Shown in pieces: positions 1-6,923 of a DNA stretch of 64,000 bases. The stretch lies in NCBI RefSeq assembly GCF_017303055.1, contig NZ_JAEKJT010000004.1, positions 552,089 to 616,088 of the forward strand, in the 5' to 3' direction. Source of the stretch: Halomonas litopenaei (lineage in GTDB: Bacteria; Pseudomonadota; Gammaproteobacteria; Pseudomonadales; Halomonadaceae). How positions within the stretch are numbered: the first letter of the stretch is position 1; each line of letters starts with the position of its first letter. The notes beneath the pieces are model-generated. The model was not told the origin of the DNA. It was given only the letters and a program-made list of their open reading frames with translations, and made no database searches. A program made the translations under genes and the position numbers.

Positions 1-370
1 GCACGATCAGCAGCGGCCACAGGTAGCTGATCAAGCCAGCATTGGCAGGCGGCGCATTCTGCTGAGCAACGAAATACAGGGCGTGATAGCCAAACAGCCC
101 ACCGACACCCAGCGCCCAGATCAGCGCTGGCTGGCGCATGGGCGCGATGACCGCCTCTCCCCGCAGGCGCTGATAGACCACGAAGCAGACGAAGGCCACC
201 GCAAACGCCAAGGCGGTCAATAGAAATGGCGGCACCGGACCGGCCAGTTGGGTGAACAGCGACAGCATGGCCCAATTGAGCACGGTGGTAGCGCCAATCA
301 AGGTGGCCCGGCGCCGCAGATCAGGTCGCACTGCGATGTCACTGCTGGATGAGGATGAAGAAACAGACAT
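1..370 (-). CDS. DMT/EamA-family permease, N-terminal part (runs off left edge)
   Basis: Partial gene: 123 codons are visible from an ATG at 370 and the rest lies beyond position 1. After a Ser-rich start (MSVSSSSSSSD) the translation gives hydrophobic segments separated by short basic loops. The GLISYLWPLL stretch is typical of the EamA half-repeat of drug/metabolite exporters of the RhaT/YdcZ type in the inner membrane. It lies 47 bp downstream of an AraC-family regulator on the same strand, so the two may be co-transcribed, with the regulator controlling the exporter. The substrate cannot be inferred. Confidence 0.75.
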   Translation of the reverse strand, partial: MSVSSSSSSSDIAVRPDLRRRATLIGATTVLNWAMLSLFTQLAGPVPPFLLTALAFAVAFVCFVVYQRLRGEAVIAPMRQPALIWALGVGGLFGYHALYFVAQQNAPPANAGLISYLWPLLIV

Positions 371-417
371 GAGGACCTCCACACAGACGAGGACTCGAGT
401 GTGTGCGGCGCACGCCA

Positions 418-1224
418 TCATGTCTTGTACGATTCTGACCTTTGCAAGACCTGCTGGGCGGTCTGTTGTCGCCAGCGCCCCGGCGGCATCCCGTGGGCCT
501 CACCAAAGACCCGGGTAAAATGTGCTGCATCGTGAAAACCACAGGCCAGGGCAATCTCGCTGAGGGAGACGGGCATGGCCCTCCCGTGGGCGCCAGTGCC
601 CATCAGCAGCTGACGGGCCAGGATCAGACGCTCGCGGCGTAGCCAGGCCGCCGGTGCCATGCCCATCAGGACGCGAAATTGACGCGCAAAGACGGCCTCG
701 GACAGGTGACAGAGGCTGGCCATGTCGCTGACCCGCCATGGCTGCTCCAGACGACGACGGACCTCTGGCAACAGTCTGAGCAGACTTAGCCGCTGGGACG
801 GCAACGGCTTGCCCCCCCCTGCGTCAAGCGCTGTCGCCAAGGTCAGCAGCCACTGAGCCAGCCGAGGTACATCCGCAGGGCCCGTAGGCGCGGCGGTCGC
901 CAGTGCTGTGGGGACCTTGATCCCCGACAGGCGGCGGCTCGCCCCTCGACCGGATTCAAACAAGGATTCGATACCCAGGGCATGGCACCACTCCACCGGG
1001 AGATCGAGCACCAGGACGTCATTGTCCGCGGGGGCGAGATAATGATGCAGGTCACCGCTGGGGACCGGTGCCAGCACGCCTTCGCTTACCCGCAGACACC
1101 TACCGGCCACCTCCAGCTCGACCATGCCACCTTGCCCCAGCAGCAGTTGCTGGTAGTCATGCCGGTCACTGAGCACCCTATCCGGGTAGCTACGCCGTTC
1201 GATTACTGGAGCGTCAAGCATCAT
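418..1224 (-). CDS. AraC-family transcriptional regulator
   Basis: DNA-binding activator of 268 residues in the usual AraC layout. An N-terminal cupin-like sensing half (about 1-110) is followed by a C-terminal double helix-turn-helix (about 165-255). The first helix pair is around VSDMASLCHLSEAVFARQF and the second around SLSEIALACGFHDAAHFTRV, with the conserved CGF and the F-x-R-x-F pattern. I chose the ATG at 1224 (MMLDAP); a TTG six codons upstream is in frame, but neither has a strong Shine-Dalgarno. The gene directly downstream is the DMT permease, the likely target. The ligand is unknown. Confidence 0.85.
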   Translation of the reverse strand: MMLDAPVIERRSYPDRVLSDRHDYQQLLLGQGGMVELEVAGRCLRVSEGVLAPVPSGDLHHYLAPADNDVLVLDLPVEWCHALGIESLFESGRGASRRLSGIKVPTALATAAPTGPADVPRLAQWLLTLATALDAGGGKPLPSQRLSLLRLLPEVRRRLEQPWRVSDMASLCHLSEAVFARQFRVLMGMAPAAWLRRERLILARQLLMGTGAHGRAMPVSLSEIALACGFHDAAHFTRVFGEAHGMPPGRWRQQTAQQVLQRSESYKT

Positions 1225-1416
1225 TGCAAGGTCATGTCCCAAAGCCAGACCTTCAGTCTAGCCCTCGCGCCGTCGCCCTGGAAACCTGGGCGCCAGCTGA
1301 TCCAGGTCAAACGTACTTCCTTGGCAGAAGCGATACCCTCTCATTTACAACCCCGCCAGGCTCTGATAGAGATGTCTGTCGGAGGTCCTCTCCATGGAAC
1401 ATGCAGGAGGTCCGTC

Positions 1417-1536
1417 ATGGCGACATCCAAGAGTGTCATCAAGCGCGTTTACGTTCCCACCCACGTCAAGACCCTGCCCAACGGTGAACGGGTAAAGGTC
1501 CCGGGCCACTACAAGAAGGTCCCGACGGCACACTAG
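1417..1536 (+). CDS. 39-residue basic protein of unknown function
   Basis: Short gene with a textbook ribosome site: AGGAGG at about 1405-1410, seven bases before the ATG at 1417. The product is 39 residues, strongly basic (Lys/Arg/His-rich), with no hydrophobic segment and no Cys. The core alternates Val, Pro and His/Lys (YVPTHVKTLP, then VKVPGHYKKVP), giving two similar V-P-x-H blocks. I do not recognise a characterised family. The open frame extends upstream to 982, but that part is antisense to the AraC gene and lacks a start signal. The strong SD and the clean stop suggest a real small protein. Confidence 0.6.
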   Translation: MATSKSVIKRVYVPTHVKTLPNGERVKVPGHYKKVPTAH

Positions 1537-1578
1537 TTCGCGTTTGCCACGCCCTGGAGCCGTCGATCGCTGACCGCT

Positions 1579-1690
1579 GTCACGCGTTGCTGATTCTGTC
1601 ACTCTAGATCCAGCCACCCTTGACCCCGTCACACTGATCCAGTCACCCCAGACCCAGTCACCCCAGACCCAGTCACCCAGACTCCGTCAT
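1579..1690. repeat. Intergenic degenerate tandem array, period 14-15 bp
   Basis: The word GTCAC, or a close variant, recurs at 1579, 1598, 1613, 1628, 1642, 1657, 1672 and 1686. Spacing is 19, 15, 15, 14, 15, 15 and 14. The best-conserved unit is about GACCCAGTCACCCCA. The array fills the gap between two convergent genes, the 39-residue protein and the small membrane protein. No convincing protein is encoded across it. Confidence 0.8.
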
Positions 1691-1697
1691 CCAAGGA

Positions 1698-1952
1698 TCA
1701 GGCGGAAGACGGCTCCCGACACACCCGCCACCAGCCAAGTCCTGCCGGCACGCCGAAGAGTAGCGCATGCACCAGCAGCTCCTCCCCCAGGGCATAGCCG
1801 TGTGACAACCCGACGCTTAAGTTCCAGGCACAGACTCCCAGCCATGCCAGGCTAAAGACCCACATCGCGGTATGCTGACGAGGCTTTGGACAGGTCAAGA
1901 GCAACAGCAAGACCAGTGCCACGCCAATGATGATCATGATCAGCAGACGCAT
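1698..1952 (-). CDS. Small membrane protein, 84 residues, unknown function
   Basis: The start at 1952 (MRLLIMIIIGVAL) is preceded by a purine-rich GGAGGAGAGGGAG-type Shine-Dalgarno. An upstream in-frame ATG at 2003 would add a charged leader and is less likely. The product has a very hydrophobic N-terminal helix (residues 1-20), a second helix (about 30-47) and a third (about 55-72), ending in a short polar tail. I recognise no domain. It is convergent with the small basic protein and is separated from it by the 15-bp repeat array. Confidence 0.6.
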   Translation of the reverse strand: MRLLIMIIIGVALVLLLLLTCPKPRQHTAMWVFSLAWLGVCAWNLSVGLSHGYALGEELLVHALLFGVPAGLGWWRVCREPSSA

Positions 1953-2055
1953 CTCCCTCTCCTCCTGCCAGTCGAGCGAAGCGCACCGACGGCGCTTTGC
2001 CATGGATGTTGACGCAGCCTGTCATCGCCATGACCGTGCGAGACACGGCGACTCG

Positions 2056-4137
2056 CTATTCAGGCATCGCGTCCGGCGCCATCACGATCAGCCGTGACGC
2101 CCCTTGCCGATGCTTCAGCGCCACGACGAGGTACGACGTCCCTGGTGCTTCGGTGAACGTCCACAGCCCCTCTACGGCACCGCCAGCAAGGGACTGTGTG
2201 CCCAAGGCTTGGCCAGTGTCGGGCTGCAGGAAATACAGCCTCGAGGCACTGCTGGCACCGACGACCACGGTGTTTTCGATCGTGACAGGTGCGGTCAAGC
2301 CACTCGCCCCCATCAAACGTCGCGGTGAGAACTGCGACGGCTTCAGGTGGCGAACGTCCAGGCCCGCCACCGTGGCCACCCACTCCCCCGTTGCCGAAGG
2401 CCCTAGGCCGACACGCGCCACCGCCCCCCAAGGAGGCGTTTGGCACCATGGCCACGCAAGCCTGCCCCCGTCGCGGCTGACCAGGCCAGTGCTGGCAAGC
2501 AGGTAGGCGCCTTCGTCCGGCGAGCCGAAGATCGTTTGTCGTGACCAGGGCGGTGCCATGGGCAGATGCACGAGCAGGTCCGCGAGCAGGTCTGTCAGCG
2601 GAGCCGGTAGCGCACTGGGAAGACCGTGATCCCGAGTGCGCTGGCGCAGCCGACACCAGAGTTGATCAACGGGGGTGAGCCCCCAGGCATCTCGCTCAGC
2701 CGCGCTAGCCGTTGTCAGCGCTGTGTTGCGCCAGGGCTCCTCGGCCAAGGGCGGTGAAGCGGCCAGCACCTCGTGGGACAGTATCTCCCCGGTCAACCGG
2801 TCGAATAGCGTCAACCCGGCGGCGGTGTCAGCCACCATCACCAGCGCTGTCGCGTCAGGCTGTTCCTCTCTGCCGCCGGCATCTTCCCCAGCGTCGGCGA
2901 GACCTGCCTCTTCTGCCGTCAGTGTCACCAAGGCAGCCGTGCCAGACGCGGTGATACCGCCCAGCATCTCGGTCTGCCACAGGACGGTGCCATCGCTGAT
3001 ATCCACTGCCTGTATCAGGCTTCCTGCGTCGCCGGTAGGCACCCTGGCGGCGGACGACACGATCAGGCGATTCAGTGCCTGATCGACCGCCAGCAGTCTG
3101 TCGCCACCTGCCGCGTCTCCCCAGCTCCACAGGCTCTCTCCCGAGCCGCTGTCGAGCAGTTGGAGGGCGGGGCCATCCTCCATGGCAGATGCCACTATCG
3201 CGCCATCGGTCACCTGCAACGCCGCCAGCGACGTCGCTTCGACGGTGGTCATCCCGGCCGCGGCAAAGCTCTCGCAGGGCCTGCCGGTGTCGGCGTCCAG
3301 CGCCAGCAAAGTGCCGGATGAGGAGGCGACAAACAGCCGCTGCGGACACATCAAGTCGGTCTCGCTGATACCGCTCTCACCGGCGCCTTCATGGGTGGAT
3401 GCCAATTCCAGGGGATCCCCTTCTTGCTCTCCTGGGATGGGTACAAACACCCCCGCCGCGCCCTCGACGGGGCCTTGCCAGGCATCATGAAAGGCCAGAT
3501 ACGCGCAGCGTTCCCCGGCAACATCGCCTTGCCACTGGTAGGCCCATAGCGGCTCTCCCGTGGTGGCTCGGCGTGCCATCACTCCCTGCTGGGTGCAGAC
3601 AAACAGCTGCTGCTGATCATCCGACAGTGCTAGGGACGACACCCCTGCCGTCAGCTCGGTGTGCCAGACGTCGGTCAGTGCGAGCGGCGCAAGAGCACGA
3701 TCACCTTGCTGCCACGCCTCGACAATATGCGGTGCCGCCGCCAGCAGCGGTAGCGCCAGACCAACGATCGACGTCAGCCCGGTTCCCTGACGACCGAGGC
3801 CAGTGGCGCCGCGAGACCACCATGGCAGGAGCAACACCAGTCCCAGCAAGGCCGGGGCCCAGAGCCGAGGTATCAAGCGCCAGGCATCCAGCCCCACCTC
3901 CCACAGCGCCCAACCAAGCGTGCCGGCGAGCAACGCCGCATACACCGTCAAGGTGCCGCGCCAGCGCCCCATCAACCCTGCGGCCACTGCCACCAGCCCC
4001 GCGGCAGATACCACGTAATAGACACTGCCGCCCTGAGCCAGCAGCAGCGCTCCCGCCAGTAGCTGCACCAATGCCACTACAGCCAGCACCAGTCCCAGCA
4101 TGATGGAAGGCCCCTTGGCAGCCCGACGGTTATCCAT
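2056..4137 (-). CDS. Membrane quinoprotein-dehydrogenase-like protein, shortened and probably without classical catalysis
   Basis: 693 residues from the ATG at 4137, which sits nine bases after AGGAG. Five transmembrane helices occupy about residues 10-140, followed by a periplasmic beta-propeller-like region. This is the architecture of membrane PQQ glucose/quinate dehydrogenases. Diagnostic islands survive: ERCAYLAFHDAW, CPQRLFVASSSGTLLALDADTG and CQTPPWGAVARV, which match known blocks in that family. The usual length is about 790. The blade carrying the His-Asn-Asp-Leu-Trp-Asp catalytic region is not visible; the protein runs instead into an Ala/Glu/Asp-rich insert (about 410-440). I infer a divergent paralogue, perhaps a sensor or PQQ-binding pseudoenzyme, rather than a normal Gcd. 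Confidence 0.7.
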   Translation of the reverse strand: MDNRRAAKGPSIMLGLVLAVVALVQLLAGALLLAQGGSVYYVVSAAGLVAVAAGLMGRWRGTLTVYAALLAGTLGWALWEVGLDAWRLIPRLWAPALLGLVLLLPWWSRGATGLGRQGTGLTSIVGLALPLLAAAPHIVEAWQQGDRALAPLALTDVWHTELTAGVSSLALSDDQQQLFVCTQQGVMARRATTGEPLWAYQWQGDVAGERCAYLAFHDAWQGPVEGAAGVFVPIPGEQEGDPLELASTHEGAGESGISETDLMCPQRLFVASSSGTLLALDADTGRPCESFAAAGMTTVEATSLAALQVTDGAIVASAMEDGPALQLLDSGSGESLWSWGDAAGGDRLLAVDQALNRLIVSSAARVPTGDAGSLIQAVDISDGTVLWQTEMLGGITASGTAALVTLTAEEAGLADAGEDAGGREEQPDATALVMVADTAAGLTLFDRLTGEILSHEVLAASPPLAEEPWRNTALTTASAAERDAWGLTPVDQLWCRLRQRTRDHGLPSALPAPLTDLLADLLVHLPMAPPWSRQTIFGSPDEGAYLLASTGLVSRDGGRLAWPWCQTPPWGAVARVGLGPSATGEWVATVAGLDVRHLKPSQFSPRRLMGASGLTAPVTIENTVVVGASSASRLYFLQPDTGQALGTQSLAGGAVEGLWTFTEAPGTSYLVVALKHRQGASRLIVMAPDAMPE

Positions 4138-4272
4138 TGAGTGCATCTCCTTTCGTCCCTGACGGCCACGAGGCAAGTCGTCGCCTCAGCTCTCGCGACG
4201 TGCAGCTTCAGAATAGAAGCTGCCGGTGATCACTGCGACCTACGTCCACCCTCGTGGCGTACCGTGCAGAGG

Positions 4273-4320
4273 CACGCCAAATGCCTGGCGTGAGGCGACG
4301 AACATGGCATGATGTGCCAT
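4273..4320. promoter_or_regulatory. Two short inverted repeats upstream of the GST gene
   Basis: CACGCCA (4273-4279) and TGGCGTG (4286-4292) are complementary around six bases. ATGGCA (4304-4309) and TGCCAT (4315-4320) are complementary around five. Both lie between the divergent quinoprotein-like and GST genes, so they may be operators or leader hairpins. Assignment is by symmetry only. Confidence 0.3.
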
Positions 4321-4348
4321 CCATCCGTTGCTCCAGAGGAACACGCCG

Positions 4349-4963
4349 ATGAATCTGTACGGCGATACCCGTTCGGGAAACTGCTACAAGATCAAGCTGC
4401 TGGCCTCACTGCTCGACATCCGAATGGTGTGGATCGGCATCGATATCCTGGCCGGTGACACCCGTGAAGAGGATTTTCTCGGGCGTAATCCCAACGGCAA
4501 GATTCCCCTTCTTGAGCTGGATGACGGACGCTTTCTGGCAGAGTCCAACGCGATTCTCCACTACCTGGCCGGCGGCAGTGATTGGCTACCGCAGGACCGC
4601 TTTGAGCATGCCAAGGTGCTGCAGTGGCAATACTTCGAACAGTACAGCCATGAACCCTATATCGCCGTTGCCCGCTTCATCTCGCTGTATCTCGGCCTGC
4701 CTGATGAACGCAAGGCCGAGTACGAAGCCAAGAAAGAGGGCGGCTACAAGGCGCTGAAGGTCATGGAGCGTCAGCTGGAAGCGACGCCTTATTTGGTCGG
4801 CGACCGCCCGACCATTGCGGATATTTCGCTGTATGCCTATACCCACGTTGCCCATGAAGGCGGCTTCTCGCTGTCGACGTTTCCCGGCATACGGGCCTGG
4901 CTCGAGCGCATTCAAGCGCTGCCAGGCTATGTCTCCCTCGGTGACGAAGCGCTCCCTGCCTGA
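4349..4963 (+). CDS. Glutathione S-transferase family protein
   Basis: Cytosolic GST homologue of 204 residues. The start at 4349 has AGAGGA eight bases upstream. The N-terminal thioredoxin-fold half (about 1-78) includes the near-start Tyr and Ser residues (LYGDTRSGNCYK), the cis-Pro motif GKIPLLEL and the glutathione-binding ES pair (FLAESNAIL). The all-helical C-terminal half (about 90-200) contains the ADISLYAY N-capping box. It probably conjugates or reduces electrophiles with glutathione. The substrate is unknown. Confidence 0.88.
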   Translation: MNLYGDTRSGNCYKIKLLASLLDIRMVWIGIDILAGDTREEDFLGRNPNGKIPLLELDDGRFLAESNAILHYLAGGSDWLPQDRFEHAKVLQWQYFEQYSHEPYIAVARFISLYLGLPDERKAEYEAKKEGGYKALKVMERQLEATPYLVGDRPTIADISLYAYTHVAHEGGFSLSTFPGIRAWLERIQALPGYVSLGDEALPA

Positions 4964-4985
4964 GCCGTTGAGGTGGCCATGGTCA

Positions 4986-5010
4986 ATGACCGACCGGCCC
5001 GGTCGGTCAT
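4986..5010. promoter_or_regulatory. Perfect 25-bp palindrome, TetR-operator-like
   Basis: ATGACCGACCGG (4986-4997), one central C, then CCGGTCGGTCAT (4999-5010): twelve-base arms with no mismatch. It lies 23 bp after the GST stop and 63 bp before the antiporter start. The GACCGACCGG/CCGGTCGGTC core resembles operators bound by TetR-family repressors. With no T-run on either side, a terminator role is less likely. The regulator is not in this window. Confidence 0.5.
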
Positions 5011-5072
5011 CTCTCATTGTCGGATATCAGGTATGCTGGTGGCTTCTTGCAACGCCGTAACGGAGTCACGAC

Positions 5073-6923
5073 TTGGCCACCGCCCTCCTTTTCAACGTCT
5101 TGATTTTTCTTGCTGCAGCCGTGGTGGTGGTACCCGTCATCAAGCGCCTGGGACTGGGAGAGGTGCTGGGCTACCTGATCGCTGGGGTACTGATTGGCCC
5201 GTCTGCCCTCGGCCTGGTGCCTGACGCGGAAGGCGTGCTGCAGTTTTCCCAGGTCGGCATCGTCTTCCTGCTGTTTGTCATCGGCCTGGAACTCAAGCCG
5301 GCGCGTCTCAAGCTGATGCGTAAACCGGTCTTCGGCTTCGGATCGCTGCAGGTCGCCATCACCACCCTCGTGCTCGGCGTCACGGCTCTCGCGCTAGGCC
5401 TGTCTCCGGTCGCGGCGGCCGTCGTCGGCTTCAGCCTCGGACTGTGCTCCACCCCGCTGGTCCTGCATCTGCTCGGTGAGCGCCAGGAGCTCAACAGTCG
5501 CCACGGGCGCAAGGCGTTCTCCCTGTTGCTGTTTCAGGACATGGCCGCCATCCCGGTGCTGGCCGTGATCCCGATCCTCGGCGCGGATAGCCTGGCCGCC
5601 GGAGGAGTGATGTCAGCGCTCAAGGAGGTGGCGATTGCGGTCGCCGCCTTCGCCGGCCTTATCTTCGGGGGACGCAAGCTATTGCCGCCGCTGTTTCGCA
5701 GAGCGGCCGCCACCGAAAGCCGCGAGGTGTTTGCCGGCATGTCGCTGCTGGTCTTGATTGGTGCCGCCTTGCTGATGGAGCTGGCAGGCCTGTCGATGGC
5801 CCTGGGGGCATTTATTGCCGGCATTCTGCTGGCCGACTCTGAATACCGCCACAGTATCGAGGCAGATATCGAGCCCTTCAGAGGCCTCTTGCTAGGTCTG
5901 TTTTTCATGGCCGTGGGCATGACCGCCCAGATCGGGCTGCTGGCCGAGACCCCGGGGCTGGTCCTGGGGCTGACCGCACTGCTGCTGGTGGCCAAGGGCG
6001 CCAGTCTGATGCTGGCGGCACGCGCCTATGGCTGTGGCTGGCGCGAGACCACCACCCTGGGGGTGCTGCTATCTCAAGGTGGCGAGTTTGCTTTCGTGGT
6101 ACTGACCGCGGCCGGCAGCGCAGCGCTGCTGGAGACCAGTCTCGTCAGCCTGCTGGTGCTGGTCGTGTCGCTGTCCATGGCCACCACGCCGGTACTGTTT
6201 CTCGGCTATGAGCGGTGGATCCGCCCGCTCTTCAAGAAACCTCGTCCGAAGCGCCAGTTCGACGCCATGGACGACGACTCACCCAGGATCATCCTGGCGG
6301 GATTCGGTCGCTTTGGTCAGGTGATGGGACGCGCGCTCCAGGGACTCGAGATTCCCTACACGATTCTCGACATCAACGCCGACCACGTGGATTTCGTGCG
6401 ACGCTACGGCAACAAGGTCTACTTTGGCGACGCCACCCGTCTCGACCTGCTGGAGGCCGCAGGGGCTCGCCAGGCCCAGGTACTGGTAGTGGCGGTGGGT
6501 GATCCCGAGATTTCCATGCGTATCATCCAGCGTGCCAGCAAGCGCTTTCCCCACCTCAAGATCTACGCTCGCGCGCGGGATCGTCAGCATGCCCAGCGGC
6601 TGATGCGAGCCAAGGTGGATTACGTGCTGCGCGAGCTGCTGCCAGCCAGTCTCGAGATGACCCGAGAAGTGCTGATCGGGCTGGGCATTCCGCGGGACAA
6701 GGCCCAACAGACCATCGATACCTTCCGCCCCCATGATGAAGATACCCTGCGGCGACAGCTCGAAGTCTTCGGCAATGAGAAGAAGCAGATGCAGACCATC
6801 CGACAGGCGGCCAAGGAACTCGAGACGTTGTACGAAGCGGACGAAGACATCCTGCGCAGGGTCGATGAAATTCCTTCGAGGGCCAGCACCGAGCCCCCCG
6901 CCTCCCATCCCCCTGAACGCTAA
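5073..6923 (+). CDS. CPA2-family cation:proton antiporter (Kef-type) with TrkA-N/RCK domain
   Basis: 616 residues starting at a TTG (5073); no upstream ATG fits. About residues 1-385 form the multi-helix Na+/H+ exchanger domain, with family blocks such as GYLIAGVLIGP, FLLFVIGLELKP and ALGAFIAGILLADSEY. Residues about 397-515 form a Rossmann TrkA-N domain (ILAGFGRFGQVMGRAL, then a distal LDIN acidic end) that binds NAD or nucleotides and gates transport. A charged tail follows. It acts in the inner membrane in K+ or Na+/H+ exchange. Its TAA stop interlocks with the TAG of the convergent helicase gene. Confidence 0.9.
   Translation: MATALLFNVLIFLAAAVVVVPVIKRLGLGEVLGYLIAGVLIGPSALGLVPDAEGVLQFSQVGIVFLLFVIGLELKPARLKLMRKPVFGFGSLQVAITTLVLGVTALALGLSPVAAAVVGFSLGLCSTPLVLHLLGERQELNSRHGRKAFSLLLFQDMAAIPVLAVIPILGADSLAAGGVMSALKEVAIAVAAFAGLIFGGRKLLPPLFRRAAATESREVFAGMSLLVLIGAALLMELAGLSMALGAFIAGILLADSEYRHSIEADIEPFRGLLLGLFFMAVGMTAQIGLLAETPGLVLGLTALLLVAKGASLMLAARAYGCGWRETTTLGVLLSQGGEFAFVVLTAAGSAALLETSLVSLLVLVVSLSMATTPVLFLGYERWIRPLFKKPRPKRQFDAMDDDSPRIILAGFGRFGQVMGRALQGLEIPYTILDINADHVDFVRRYGNKVYFGDATRLDLLEAAGARQAQVLVVAVGDPEISMRIIQRASKRFPHLKIYARARDRQHAQRLMRAKVDYVLRELLPASLEMTREVLIGLGIPRDKAQQTIDTFRPHDEDTLRRQLEVFGNEKKQMQTIRQAAKELETLYEADEDILRRVDEIPSRASTEPPASHPPER

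Noticed and set aside
1579..1690. Possible CRISPR array
   Set aside because: Units are 14-15 bp with no spacers and no cas genes nearby; it is a degenerate tandem repeat.
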